64,000 bases of DNA. It comes from Daucus carota subsp. sativus (lineage: Eukaryota; Streptophyta; Magnoliopsida; Apiales; Apiaceae). Each line of letters opens with the position of its first letter. Positions within the stretch are counted from its first letter, which is position 1. The DNA is taken from NCBI RefSeq assembly GCF_001625215.2, contig NC_030381.2, positions 48,073,214 to 48,137,213 of the forward strand, written 5' to 3'. This document shows positions 37,033-49,520 of this stretch, one piece after another. A model generated the notes under the pieces. That model had not been told where the DNA came from and did not search any database. It saw nothing but the letters and a program-made list of their open reading frames with translations. The position numbers and the translations under genes were made by a program.

Positions 37033-37812
37033 TCACGGCTCTAATCGAATCTGCCTATTGCATCTTTTAATGAACTCTTCCACCCTTCTATTGAGTTCTT
37101 CATTCGACATGCTTGAAAACTCGTTATCTTCTGCATTCATATCAAAATTTTCCGTCTTTGAACGATAAAGAACACTCGTGTTCTTCTCTTTATGGTCCTT
37201 TAGAGCAACAGCTGCATCTCCATCCGACATACTAAGATGTCGGCATGGTGGTGCTTTCTTTTTTTCTTGATCATTTTTTTCGACGTCCTTGTGATCAACT
37301 TTCGAACCAAGTTGATGAACAATATCGTCTTTTTCAGAAATCATAATAGGTTTCATCTGGTGATCTGCCTTGTTATATGTTGATGACTTGGTTTCCTTGT
37401 AAACAACAATATCTTTCACTTGTTCATTGTGCACAGTCTCTGCGATTTTCAGGGCCGGGGTGTGATATTTGAGATCATTTTCCCGTTCATGTCGGTAATT
37501 ATCATCATTCGGATGATCTTTGTAGAGACCATCGTTAGAAGATGAACAAAAAGCTCCAAAATCAAGCGCGATGATGAGGACTATAATGTTGGAAACAAGA
37601 AACCAAAATTTTGTTGTGCTCAAGAAACTGGAATGAGAGACATTCAAGTCATTGAAAAAGTAGTATTTAAAGATAAATATTAGAATAGATAAGAACATAA
37701 CCCAAAAGGGTATAGATTGGATGAAAGCTTTAGGTTGATTTAGTGAGTTTTGTTGTGAATTTTGATGGAGTAGTGCAGGCATTTTTGAGGAAGGAGTTGT
37801 GCAAGTGTGCAT
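37033..37812 (-). CDS. DUF4408/DUF761-type membrane protein, about 260 aa
   Basis: Intronless. Two hydrophobic segments follow the N-terminus (IPFWVMFLSILIFIFKYYFF and FWFLVSNIIVLIIALDFGAF), the DUF4408 region. A long polar middle with Lys/Asp/Glu follows, and the end holds SSMSNEELNRRVEEFIKRCNR, the DUF761 motif of cotton-fibre-type proteins. The family is plant-specific; function is poorly known. ATG at 37812 is preferred: a TATA box lies about 50 nt upstream on the same strand. The ATG at 37782 (MPALLHQ) is an alternative, only 10 codons shorter. The frame stays open upstream to about 37968 but without an ATG and across the promoter. Confidence 0.82.
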   Translation of the reverse strand: MHTCTTPSSKMPALLHQNSQQNSLNQPKAFIQSIPFWVMFLSILIFIFKYYFFNDLNVSHSSFLSTTKFWFLVSNIIVLIIALDFGAFCSSSNDGLYKDHPNDDNYRHERENDLKYHTPALKIAETVHNEQVKDIVVYKETKSSTYNKADHQMKPIMISEKDDIVHQLGSKVDHKDVEKNDQEKKKAPPCRHLSMSDGDAAVALKDHKEKNTSVLYRSKTENFDMNAEDNEFSSMSNEELNRRVEEFIKRCNRQIRLEP

Positions 37813-37854
37813 GTATTGAGATTGTGGTAGAGGAGGAAAGATTGCTGAGGGGGG

Positions 37855-37864
37855 TTTATTTATA
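37855..37864 (-). promoter_or_regulatory. TATA box of the DUF4408/DUF761 gene
   Basis: Minus strand reads CTCCTATAAATAAACC about 45-50 nt before the ATG at 37812. Confidence 0.6.
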
Positions 37865-37968
37865 GGAGTAATTCTCAATGACAAATGATTGCATGTTAGT
37901 TTGTTTTTTTCCCCAAGTAACTCATCAAGTGTCACATGACTTGTTATTTCTGAAGAAAAACTTTGCAC

Positions 37969-40900
37969 TGTGCGGAACTGATAACTGAGTTGTCATTTCA
38001 AATACTCATATTTATATTAACATGTGAAAATCTGGATTTCAAATCAAATTTTTTAAACAAATTATTTGATCAAATTCAAAATTTCAAATGAAATCTAGGT
38101 TCCTAAACAGACTATTAAATTAATTAAAATATAATGGCTTTCTTAACTAAACTTTTGACTAAAAACCATTATAATTGGTGTATCTAATTTTACGTATCAC
38201 TTGCATCATATATATCGTATGAATATTTCAAATAAGAATTGTTTATTATAGGATACATGCCATACAGATATTTTATATAAAAATTGATATTTTAATGTAA
38301 TATTATAATATAATATTATAATACCGCGCAAGTTATCCTAGATATGTCTCATCTATTAATAAATAATAAGAAAGATCATACCTTAATTTAATTGTTGTTT
38401 TGGCTTGTCGTGTGCTTGAATCCGAATTACTTCATATATCTAATCTGTACCTACAATACTTTGTTTTCTTCCAAATTATGACTGAATTCAGTGTTTGTAT
38501 AGGGATCAGTTGCGATTAACACAATTTTGGGTACATATGCCACAGTATAAGCTCCTTATATTATAAAGAGTTTCCCGTTCTAACGACCTGGTTTCCTCCC
38601 AACTACACTCGAAGCTGTGTGCCACAATGAGATCACATAATCATGACATGATTCCCGGAGACTTTATAAATTAAACAAATACATATATATGAAGTATTAT
38701 TGCATGTAAGATTTATCACTTGGATTTAGAAAATTTTGTACAGGTTTTGATAGGTGTGGCGGTATTGTAGAAATTGGGAATCAGAACTAGTTGATTGACC
38801 CGTCAATTAAGGATCTATCGGAAATTTAATTAATAAATCGATAAAATATTTTTTAACGATTAATCGCAAATTTTTAAAACAGTATCCCAGTACCTCTTTT
38901 GTGAAAGAGTTATTTTTTGTTTCTAAAGAATGATCTTTTATTCTTGTCATAAAATGATGATTGATTTAAACTATATTTACGTCAGTATCATAAATTAAAT
39001 TTTATTTATAAAATTAAAAGTATATTTATTTTATTATATAATTCCATGCAAGCACTCAGAAACTGATTTTCTTTCGATAATAAATTAAAGAAGCCAATCC
39101 AACTCCAATCACATTCAAGATGTACCCATGCATTGCATCGCAATTGCATATTGCCCTACCTCAACACAAATTCCTCCCCTTTAATAATTCCAATTTGTCT
39201 TCTTATTTACATTACTCCATGACAATGTGAATCCTACAATATAAACCGCACACCTTCATACCTCTAGTTGTAAGTAGACAATAGGTGTAAAAATACACGT
39301 ATTGCACGAGTAAATGTATTTGAATAGAGGCCTCTTAGGTGGATTTTGTACATGCACAGGTGTACATTTAAACATTAAAACACAGTGTGTTTGGTAATAA
39401 TAGAGAAGAGAGTTGTCGAAAAGTAACCATAATATCCTTGTCCGATATAAATAAATAATTAAATATTTGATGGGGACACTCGAACATATCGTTTACATTT
39501 AATTATGTGAAGGTTACTTGTTACACGTAAAATGCAGGTGGCACCAAAGTATAATAATAAGGAGATGATGATTGAAATTATTGCCAGGATTATGAGCTTA
39601 GATTGGTGGTATGGCTCGTAGGTGTTGAGCAAAGTCGTCTTCGACGAAACAAAATTAATAAAGTGTGATAGTGTAACGAATTTAAGATAGAAAATTGAGC
39701 GTCGTCTTTGACATGGGCAGATTCGGACAGATTCTCATGTTCGTGATAATAGATTCAGAGTTATATACAGTTTCATCTTTCATTTTCTATTTAAAAAAAT
39801 GTTAGAATGTAAAAATCTCAAAAATATTTTCATATATGATATAGAGATAATTATTTTTATATTTGTTTTTGAAAAACATTTTTTCAATATCGAAGAATTT
39901 GACAGAAAATAATAATAAATCTTTTTTTTGAAGATTTCCACCGATGAAAGGTTAATGTGGATGATGTCTCTTAGATAACATAACAAGGTCCTTACTTTAA
40001 GATTTTTAGAGTTTTTTCATGATGATTACTTAGAAATATTTAAATATACCAACTAATAATAATACTAGAACCCGTCGTATATATATTTATCCACGAATCA
40101 AAATAAATTATTTATTGGAAAATGAAAATTGATAATATCTGACAGTTCTCTCCTTTCTGGTTTCTTAAATTTTACTTCCGTCAGTCTCGAATATGGAAAA
40201 AAATTCTTAAATCCTTGTCATTCCGGAACCACTTCTCTTTCGCAACTTTAAAGTGTTGTTAAGTCGATATTAACCTACCAGACAAAAAAAATTGAAACAA
40301 AATTCTATGAGTCAACGGACTCTTGAATATAGGTGGTGAAAGCCAGACCTCCCTCAGGTCTTTACAGACTATACTACTTTCAGTTAGGTCTGTTATATGC
40401 AGAAAATCAGTGAATATTATAATATATGATAATTGTTTTTATACAAAAAATATTTAGAATTTAAATACTGTGCTGACTGCTGATCATTAAAACTCAAGTA
40501 CATCATTATTTCTCACTTAAGTTTAAACATATATGGGCTTCCTGAACAAAAAAAAAAAGAGTGTAAACCTGGACCTGTGGACTGTTGCACAGTTATCAGG
40601 CCTGAAATAATGTTCCAAACTTTGCTATTCTAGAATTCTAAAATTTGTTTTGGGCCAGCCTGAAACTCAAACAGACTCTTCAAAACTAGCACAACTTACA
40701 TGACAGCAAAAAAAAATAATTAGAAATACAGTGTCTGAAAAGCTTGTTGGTATGTCCAAATCAACATAAGAACAGATATTGATACTACATAGAGGGATGT
40801 CCCATCCTGTTTCCAAAATTTTTATATTTGATAATACTGCTTGATTTTGACTGTTCTGATGTTTGTTTTTTTTCACTTTTTAGTTATTGTTCCCCTTTTC

Positions 40901-41297
40901 ATCACCTTAGTCTCATCCCATTTTTCATGCCAGTGTTGCACAATCTTTTCACTCCTCACAAATCTTTTCCATGCACTCTTACCACTGTCAAGCCCTCATG
41001 GCTACTACATGATTCCTTTAGACCAGATATTTGGACCACTTCTTATTTTTGTGTAATAAGTGTGTGTATACATTTTTGTTTATCATATCTAGTTTAAACT
41101 CTTGCACCATCCTTCTCAGTCTCCTATATTTGGTAACAATATAGGGGACTCTGCAGCTTTTCATGCAGCCTTACAAGTGACAACTTACTGCTAGCTCATT
41201 ATGAGATTCCAAATTTTTATATTTTTTTGTTTATATAGCCTTGTGCAACCTACACTGAGTTCACAATCTTGTTGTTTTCTTTGTCCTTAGACCTCTC
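37969..41297. other. Long AT-rich intergenic region
   Basis: No gene supported over 3.3 kb. Features seen: a palindromic AATATTATAATATAATATTATAATA near 38299; ATTAATCG-type repeats near 38800-38875 that also occur near 2230-2360 and 20530-20600, probably an old dispersed repeat; and the promoter of the LRR gene at the right end (TATATAG at 41234-41240). Confidence 0.45.
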
Positions 41298-42692
41298 ATG
41301 GCTTCTTGTATTTGTTTCTTGGTTCTTTTTTCAATGTTTTTTGTGTTTGCAGCTGGTGAAATAATGGAAGAAAATGAGTTAGTTGGTCTTTTTGAGGTTA
41401 TGGATTCACTTCTTGATGATACCTCTTGGGGAGAGATGCACCCATTGCCATGCACTGACACTCCATGGCCTGGTGTACAATGTGAGATTGCAGGTGACTT
41501 AAACTCTCCAATCTTTCATATCACTAAGATTCACATTGGCCCTGATATTCTCTCCCCACCTTGTTGCAAATTCAATGCTACATTATCATCAAAAGCTTTG
41601 CTGAAATTGCCTTACTTGAAAACACTCTCTTTGTTTAACTGTTTTACTGGTTCACCAGTCTATATTCCCTCAACTCTTTTTGGTACATTCTCTACCTTGG
41701 AGCTTCTAGCACTCAGGTCAAATCCCACTCTCTTTGGTGAGATTCCTTCAAGTCTTGCAAAAGTACCTACCTTGAGGGTACTTTCTTTGTCCCAAAATAA
41801 TCTTTATGGAAGAATCCCAAAAGAGATTGGTGGGATGGTCAGTTTGGAGCAACTTGACCTGAGCTACAACAAATTAAGTGGTTCAATTCCTCAAGAAATT
41901 GGAGGGCTAAGAAGTTTGACCATTTTGGACCTTAGTTGGAATGGGCTACAAGGTGAACTACCATACTCATTGGGTCAACTTCAGCACCTTGAAAAAATTG
42001 ATTTCAGCTCAAACAAGCTTCAAGGAAGGGTGCCTCAAGATGTGGGACATCTGAAGGAGTTGGTGCTTTTAGATTTCAGTCATAACTTATTAACTGGGCC
42101 AATCCCTGAAACATTATCTGGCTTGCAGAAACTAGAGTACCTAATTATTGAAGACAACCCAATTAATTCAGGCTTGCCATTATTTATTGGAAGACTAAAA
42201 AAGCTTAAAGTTTTGAGCTTTTCTGGCTGTGGCTTAACAGGTCCATTACTAACCTCATTGTCTCATTTAGATGGCCTCATTGCATTATCATTAGACAATA
42301 ATAACCTCAGTGACACAGTTACTCCAGCTTTAGGGATGCTTCCAAATCTTGATCACTTAAACTTGAGTCATAACTTTTTGACTGGTGAGGTTTCCTTACC
42401 AGAAGGCTTCATCAACAGGCTTGGGAAAAGGCTGGATCTTGGGGGTAATGTTGGGCTATGCACAAGACAGAAGTTCAAAAAAACCAACAAGATGAGCCCA
42501 TCTTTTCTACAAACACCTTCATGTTTGGAAACAAGAGGCCCAGCTGCATTGGATCATTCAAACAATATCAAGAAAGTGAAGCCAGTTTGGTACCAAGACA
42601 GTAACATGAGTTCTGGCAGTGGCAGGCTTGATCATCAAAGTTTTGAGTTTGGTAGTACTTTTCTTGTTTGTTTCTTGATCTCCTTGATCTAA
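41298..42692 (+). CDS. LRR protein like PII-2 / receptor-like protein 29, 464 aa
   Basis: Single exon. A signal peptide (FLVLFSMFFVFAAG) is followed by a short N-terminal part with paired cysteines (PCTDTPWPGVQCE) and by about ten plant-type extracellular leucine-rich repeats, e.g. LRVLSLSQNNLYGRIPKEIG and LEQLDLSYNKLSGSIPQEIG. After the repeats comes a Cys cap (GLCTRQK) and a polar linker, and the end is hydrophobic (FLVCFLISLI), which suggests a GPI-anchor signal rather than a kinase. PII-2 in Arabidopsis is needed for growth promotion by the root fungus Piriformospora indica; RLP29 is the closest alternative name. It is probably at the plasma membrane facing the apoplast. The frame is intact and has no kinase domain. 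Confidence 0.88.
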   Translation: MASCICFLVLFSMFFVFAAGEIMEENELVGLFEVMDSLLDDTSWGEMHPLPCTDTPWPGVQCEIAGDLNSPIFHITKIHIGPDILSPPCCKFNATLSSKALLKLPYLKTLSLFNCFTGSPVYIPSTLFGTFSTLELLALRSNPTLFGEIPSSLAKVPTLRVLSLSQNNLYGRIPKEIGGMVSLEQLDLSYNKLSGSIPQEIGGLRSLTILDLSWNGLQGELPYSLGQLQHLEKIDFSSNKLQGRVPQDVGHLKELVLLDFSHNLLTGPIPETLSGLQKLEYLIIEDNPINSGLPLFIGRLKKLKVLSFSGCGLTGPLLTSLSHLDGLIALSLDNNNLSDTVTPALGMLPNLDHLNLSHNFLTGEVSLPEGFINRLGKRLDLGGNVGLCTRQKFKKTNKMSPSFLQTPSCLETRGPAALDHSNNIKKVKPVWYQDSNMSSGSGRLDHQSFEFGSTFLVCFLISLI

Positions 42693-43676
42693 ACAAGTTG
42701 CTTAGGCACAAATATTAATGTGATACATTTCTTGGAAAATGTTGTGAGTTAAGATTGTCATTAGTCAATTTCTTGTATAGGGAGAAATGTGAAGAAGATA
42801 TGTACAGTATCTAAATGTAACAGAAGTTGTAGTGAATGCATGGAAAAAAGCTTTTGCTTTTACTACTTTTGTGTGTGTTTCTAAATTTCAATTGTTTCTA
42901 ATTTTAAAAAAGTTGGTCTTTTAGTTCTTGTGAGCAAGTATTGTTGTCTGGTCCAGCTTTTATATTGAGCGTAAAACACAAGTGTCAGTTAGAATTAAAG
43001 TTATGTTATGACAAGAAACAAGATAATACAATCTCTGCATCACCTGAGAGAGATTTGTATTGATGCCATCTGATTCTTTGCAGCAGCCCCTGCACCCTGC
43101 TCATTTCACATGCATAAATGTGTTTGGACTAGTAGAAAGTATTTGATTACTTGTACATAACAAATTGGGCTTTAATGACAAAAGAGAAAAACAATTTGGG
43201 CTTATGTTTGGGCTTTGCCGGTTACTTCCTACTTTAATTTTTGTCCGGAGTCTCTGTTTAAAACATTCTTTATTTATTGAAAAATCTCGATTAAATTTAA
43301 AATAAAATTTATCAATTAGATTTCAATGTAACTAGAAATTTCTAATGGATTATAAATCAATAATTCAACTGACTACCTGACAAAAAATAATAATTCAACT
43401 GACTAATTTTAATTTCTGATTTATAGCTGATTTACGATTTTTAGAACCCTACCGAAAGTCCCAACGGTCCTTATGTCACATGTTAATCCATATTTTTATT
43501 GCCTCACCTGTTAACTTAACTTAAATTATAACAAATCTGTCTGATTAATAATTACCAGAACTACCAACCCAGAATCCAGATCCAATCTCGTCTAGTAGGT
43601 GAAACAGCTCGGAGGCTGGAGCACCTAGTTTCCTCGGCGAACGCAGCTTTCTGCTCTCTCTGATTTTTAATACTAT
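42693..43676. other. Spacer downstream of the LRR gene
   Basis: Contains the 3' end of the LRR gene and AT-rich sequence. An exact repetition of AATAATTCAACTGACTA occurs near 43359 and 43388. No gene supported. Confidence 0.4.
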
Positions 43677-43914
43677 GAAGCGGTTTGGATGAGCTTAAAA
43701 ATAAGTGTTTTTTGCTTAAAATAAATAAATAGAGTAAAAGTTAGAAGCATGTTAAAACTTATAAGTGATTAAAGTGTTTGGTAAATAAGTAGAAGTCTTG
43801 AAACAAAAGTTAGTATTCCTAAGTGCTTTTTGATTTTTACACAAACAGTACGAAATAAGTGCTTCTAACCCATAAACCCAGAAGCCAGCTATTAAGCCGT
43901 TGCCAAACAGCCCC
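43677..43914. mobile_element. hAT-like MITE, second copy
   Basis: Starts GAAGCGGTTTGGATGAGCTT and ends GCCAAACAGCCCC; ends are inverted (GGTTTGG / CCAAAC). The interior matches the copy at 44367-44612 in TTATAAGTGATTAAAGTGTTTGG and ACACAAAC. No coding capacity. Confidence 0.7.
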
Positions 43915-44366
43915 TATATGACGTGATTTTTCAATACATGACTTATGATTTTTTGATGCAATTAAAAATATTTTGATCATTTATTAAAATAATTATTTTT
44001 TAATATTTTTCAATAAAAGTATATATTTGTTATATATATATAATAAATTTAAGTGTGCAGGTTCTTTGTTTAAACAAAAATTTAAATATATAATAATAAA
44101 GCATAATGGAATATGTATAAAGAAATCAAGCATATAGTGTTTAAAAAAATAAACGAGAGAATATTTTAGATCTCCTTCAGATGACGAAATCTATGTTATT
44201 AAATGTTAATACAAAGATGCTTGCTTGCATCACATTGGTGACGAGAAACTCAAAATTCTTCTCATTTATTCTAACATCATTTATTTTTAAACAATACTTA
44301 GTACAACTTTAAGATGAGGTACATCATTGAGGTTGAGAAGAAAATTCTATGAAAACTGCTATCAAT

Positions 44367-44612
44367 GGGGGTCGTTTGGATGAGCTTAAAATAAATGCTT
44401 CTTGCTTAAAATAAATAAGTGGAGTAGAAGTTAGAAACAAGATAAGACTTATAAGTGATTAAAGTGTTTGGGAAATAAGTAGAAGTCGTGAAACAAAAGC
44501 TAGCATTCCTAACTTTTTATAAGTGCTCTTGACTTTTTACACAAACGGTACGAATAAGTGCTTCTAACTTATAAACCGAGAAGCTCGGCTTAAAAGTTGA
44601 TCCCAAACACCC
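44367..44612. mobile_element. hAT-like MITE, third copy
   Basis: Starts GGGGTCGTTTGGATGAGCTT and ends ATCCCAAACACCC. It is the best preserved of the three family members (also 577-814 and 43677-43914). Inverted ends GGGGTCGTTTGG / CCCAAACACCC. Confidence 0.7.
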
Positions 44613-46230
44613 ACTAAGTCAGAAATATTAGAAATCATACATAATCTAAGATCAAGACATTATAAAATACATTAATTTGTGAAGTATATTTTATAAATAT
44701 TATTAATTTATTAAAATTGTTGAAAATCATCTATGTTTAATAAATAAAATATGTATGTTGGGCAAGTTGAACAAATGATCTGCAAACTATATATATTTCG
44801 TAGAATAAAACATTTTGTAATATTGTACATGTAAAATATATACGGTATTCAAGATTTTAAATGAAATAATGATCTTCATACAACATGATCTATAAAATTA
44901 TATATATTTTATAATAATTTTATGCAATATTACAGAACATAAATGATCTCCGTCAAAAAAAAAATCTTCGTACGAGTTAACTCGATGCAAAATGAAATAT
45001 GAAAGAGGACGTACATATCTAAATTGTGATTTTGCTGCTGGGATAGAAACCACTGAGCCATCAAAATGTCAATTTATAAGTTGCCCCACTTTTTGGAAGA
45101 TATAACATGGAGTAATTTGACAGCTTAGACCCGGTGGCGGAATTAGAAGTAAAATTTAGGGGGTTTAAACAGTATTGCATGATTCATGGGTCGTTCAGAT
45201 ACGAGATGCGATTATACGAGAGTCAAGACATGGGTATGTATTGTAGATCTAAAAAAGTTTATCAGGTTGCATCATCCTCTTCTCCCGTTTTTTCTTGCTA
45301 AAATAAAAAAATTATTATATCATCAAAACATTTTAATTTATTATCTTAACAAAGACTTTAAATATCATAATTTGAAGTTGAAATATCATAAATATTACAT
45401 TTTGAAAATATAATCATATCACATTAAAACACCACATCATGCCACATTATGTTTATAATAATGAGACACTACATGATACAACGTTTAAAAAATATGTTAA
45501 ATGGGTCTGAATTTTAAACACTCTCTTATTTTTTCCGAACATGATATTTGTGTCATTATTACTTGAAATTATTAATAAAAGGGCCAACAATCCCTAATTA
45601 TTCCGTTGTAAGAGAAAGTCTAGTAGGTTACTTATCTAATTATCTATTAATAATATAAAATAATGAGTCTCGGTGAGTCCTATTGATTTAGGTAATCTGT
45701 TTTTGGTGTCAAACTCCAAGAACAATCCTATTTTTGTACCCTATTATTATTTAAATAATAAATTTGAATCTAACTATCTATTTGAAGGAAAGAAAAGATA
45801 AAGAAAAAAAAGAAGAGGAAAATAAAATTTTTATTCATAAATATTAAACAATTAATGACTAAAAGTAACCTAAAAATAAGTAATTGGTACGAAATTTGGG
45901 ATGTGCCAGTGATTCAGCTAATCACTGGGATAGTTTTGAATAGCTCTTTTTCGATATATTATTTAAATGTGATGTTAGGAGTTCATTTAGATAATCTATT
46001 GGATTTCCTCCAACACCCGCCCTAAATAATGATTTCGGGTTTAAGAATGCATAATATTCTTTCTACTCTACTAAACATGTCATAATGTCGTTAGTGGAAT
46101 GAAAATATGTAAATACTTAAAAAAAAAAAATCTAACGAAATTGAATGGGGTAGTCGAAATTGAACATTTCCCCGACAATTTTCAAAACTTTGTATTTCAG
46201 TTGAATATTTTTAAATTTTAATATTAAAAA
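44613..46230. other. AT-rich intergenic region
   Basis: No gene supported. The stretch at about 45129-45185 (CCGGTGGCGGAATTAGAAG) resembles degraded ends of retroelements often seen in plant spacers. ORFs are short and motif-free. Confidence 0.35.
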
Positions 46231-47555
46231 CTAGTGAATAAAGCCGCGCTTCGCGGCGGCGTTATAAATTTATTATAAATTTAGATAAAAAAAATTGTTC
46301 TACCTATTTTCTTGTCAAACATAATACTAACAGAAAATTTATTATTATTTTGATAAAAATTAATTTGGGCCGCCCTCCCCTCAAACACAATACTAATAAA
46401 GGATCTTTTTTATAAATTTTGATACGAAATAATATTATAATTGCATAAAAGTTATTTTGAGTCGTGTTCCCGTTAAACATATCATTAATAAAAAATATTA
46501 TAATTAATAAAAAAATTTGTTTAAGTGTCCCTTTTGTCGAACACAATACTAATAAAAAAATTGTTTGACCCGCCCCTATCAAAGACAATATTAATCAATA
46601 ATTATTATAATTATGATAAAATTAAATATAATTATATAGATAAAAATTAGTTTGAGCCGCTCACTTGTCGAACACAATGCTAATAACAAAACATTATAAT
46701 ATATAGATATTAGTTGGTGTCGCCCTACCGTCAAACACAATACTAATAAAAATTATTATAATTATGACAAAGTTAAAAATTATACTTGGATAAAAATTAT
46801 TTTAAGTTGTGGTCCGTTTGAAAAAAAAAATATTATAACTTAGATAAAAAAAATTATTTTAGCTGCTTTCCCGTCAAACATAATACTAATAGAAAATTTA
46901 TTATTTAGATAAAAATTAATTTGGGCCGCCCTCCCCTGAAATACAATACTAATCAAGAATCATTTACATTATGACAAAATTATAATTACAATTGGATAAA
47001 TATATCCAATTTCATAGATTTTAGCTATTATATTTTTCTTTAAGATTTCCATTTCTTAATTGTTTAGAATTATCTCTCTTTTCTTTTAAGATTTCTATTT
47101 CTTCACTACTTAGAATTTTATAGATTTTAGCTATTATATTTTTCTTTAAGATTCCTATTTCTTAACTGTTTAGAATTATCTCTCTTCTCTTTTAAGACTC
47201 TTATACCGGTTAGAATTCTTTTAATAGATTCTAGAGTATTACCTTTAGAATCCGATAAGAAAAAAGATTTGTATTATCTTTAGAATTCTTGAACATGATT
47301 TTTTGAATTATAACTATATTTTCTCTCTGAAATTTAAGAAAAATAAGAAGACTGAATCGAGGAATTCTAGAGGCGCCTAGATTCTAGAGTATTACCTTTA
47401 GAATCCGATAAGAAAAGAATTGTATTATCTTTAGAATTCTTGAACATGATTTTTTGAATTATAACTATATTTTTTCTCCGAAATTCAGAAAAATCAGAAG
47501 ACTGAATCGAGGAATTCTAGAGACGCCCGCATCCTCCTTTATATATATATATTGA
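46231..47555 (-). mobile_element. Non-autonomous Helitron, reverse orientation
   Basis: Read on the minus strand the element starts A/TCAATATATATATATAAAGG (47555) and ends with a perfect hairpin, GCCGCG-AAG-CGCGGC, then TTTATTCACTAG at 46231, followed by T. These are the Helitron rules. It has no protein-coding gene. The part at 46300-46960 is built from degenerate repeats of a unit with TCAAACACAATACTAATA, and two tandem duplications follow (47014/47120 and 47225/47378). The 5' base could also be 47559. Confidence 0.75.
47014..47527. repeat. Two tandem duplications inside the small Helitron
   Basis: A unit of about 106 bp starting ATAGATTTTAGCTATTATAT occurs at 47014 and 47120. A unit of about 153 bp starting TAGATTCTAGAGTATTACC occurs at 47225 and 47378. 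Both are imperfect, so they are older than recent slippage. Confidence 0.8.
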
Positions 47556-47690
47556 TTGATGACGCCACAATCAAAATATGGGTAGGGAAGGTGCATACGA
47601 TTCTTTAAAATAGAGAGAATGTAGACGAATACACCTTCTCTTTCAAACCTATAAAAAATTATTTTTGACTCCCGATGGTGTACTTTATTA

Positions 47691-48040
47691 GAGCAAGTCC
47701 AACAGTGTCTTAATGGAAACCCTATATATATAATAAAATATAATGTCCTAGTGATTTAGGACACTATACACATACATCTATTCCAACAATATGCCTTATC
47801 TTCCTGTCTTAATATTAAAATAATAATATATTTGAATACAACTATATATAATCCAAGTATGAAAAGGTGTGAAAAGAGAGAGAAAGTGAATATTTTATGG
47901 ATTAAAATTGTTTAGGACAAGTGTGGTAGTGTGTCCTAGTGTTTTAAGGCACCACTAAGACACTGTTGGATCGCATCTTCATCTCAAATGCCTTAAATTT
48001 TAACTTAGAACATCATTATAGGACACTGTTGGACTTGCTC
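47691..48040. mobile_element. Tourist-like (PIF/Harbinger) MITE, 350 bp
   Basis: Inverted ends GAGCAAGTCCAACAGTGTC and GACACTGTTGGACTTGCTC are near perfect. Both sides carry TTA (47688-47690 and 48041-48043), the 3-bp target duplication of this class. A third, internal copy of the end (AAGACACTGTTGGATCGCATC) lies near 47957. No coding capacity. Confidence 0.88.
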
Positions 48041-48043
48041 TTA

Positions 48044-48865
48044 TTACACAGGCTACCTCACTGTACCAGATCCAACAATTTAACTCATATGAGTCGTTTT
48101 CGTCAGAAGAAAAAAAAAGAAGAAGAAGACTCCTATGAGTCGTATGCTCCTCATAAAACAATGTCACCGATTCACTGGATAATCAGTCATTATTGGGCTC
48201 TTTAAGACTTTAACTAACCAAATACTAGGAAGATCAAAACCCAGTTAGGTGAAATGGATCAAAGTTGTTACATAATTGACGTTAAGCTGCCATTCAAAGA
48301 TTGTACGTTTCATTATTTTATTATTATCTATGTAACGTGTTTAAACTGTCCATTCGTATTATGAATGAATCATACGGCAACGCCACTGCTAAATCAATCC
48401 TCGATCCTATATTCGGACCCATCTCTCTCCCGCTGGGTCAACCCATCTTACCCCTTATGCCTCTTGCCTAAATAACTTTTACTCAAATTATTTCACACAA
48501 TTATTACTCTCTGCTACGTGCCTTTGGATCCATTTTATAAGTCATTTTTAAAATAATCAATCCGATAATTCAAATTAATTTTCATATATCTCTCTACATA
48601 AAAAAATAATTCAAAACTCAACGATATATACCAAATTCTGTATTACTTTTTTTCATGATATTGGATAATTGACTTGTATACGAACAATTTTTTAAATAAG
48701 TAACATTTTCTCCGGACAAACTATGCGAGAAAAAAATCCAAACAAAAATGGTCAATTCTTTAAGAGTACCACTTGTTAACAACTTCTGGCTATTTGTGAA
48801 TAAGTTTTTGCGGCACTATTTTTGTCTTATTAACTGAGATTTGCTCTAGTTGAAATGATGGAGTC
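48044..48865. other. Spacer upstream of the glycolate oxidase gene
   Basis: No gene supported. The right end contains the promoter of the oxidase gene. Confidence 0.45.
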
Positions 48866-48872
48866 TATATAA
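48866..48872 (+). promoter_or_regulatory. TATA box of the hydroxy-acid oxidase gene
   Basis: TATATAA in GAGTCTATATAACAATAGC. A leader exon would run from about 48895 to 48954 (CCAG followed by donor GTAATT) and splice to the acceptor CTGCAG ending at 49501, 20 nt before the ATG. Confidence 0.6.
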
Positions 48873-49520
48873 CAATAGCAGCCTCATTATCAGTCTTCGC
48901 AAGCAGCTTATCAAGTTTGATTCATTTCTTTCACCCCTGATACTTAAAAGCCAGGTAATTTTCTACTCGAATTTACTGTTTTTGTTCATCTGGGATATCT
49001 TACATGCATGTATTAACACATGTTTATGGAATGATCATTGATTAACACATGTTTTGCATTTTGTTTATCATGTCTGGGGTTTGATCCCTTTTGGTTACTT
49101 TGAGTTTAGGTACTATGTACATGTGTTTGTGTGTAATAATTGGACAATTGCTATTGATAAAAATGACTGTTATAGCCACTATAAAGAAATAAATAATGGA
49201 TAATTTGTGTTTGCAATGCATTGTGAAAAGTACTCAGTTGTACTTTAATATTTGCTCCAGGGTACTGGATATTATTAAGTTAAGTGAATTAATTAAGATG
49301 TAAATATGTGAATGCTTCTGATGTGCAATTTACCTATATAATGATATGTTAAGAAGGGCTAATATGAGATTACATTTACATCGTTGTTGAGCTGGTTCAC
49401 TTATTTGTGCGTACTGCTCTGCGATTTTTGTGTTCATGTCGATGATATTATAGCTTTTCCATAATATGTGATTCTGTTTTTTTTTCATTTTTGTATCTGC
49501 AGAAAATTTAGTACAGTTTG

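Noticed and set aside
38310-38345. Possible Helitron 3' end (CCGCGCAAGTTATCCTAG)
   Set aside because: No hairpin, and CTAG is followed by A rather than T; no matching 5' end.
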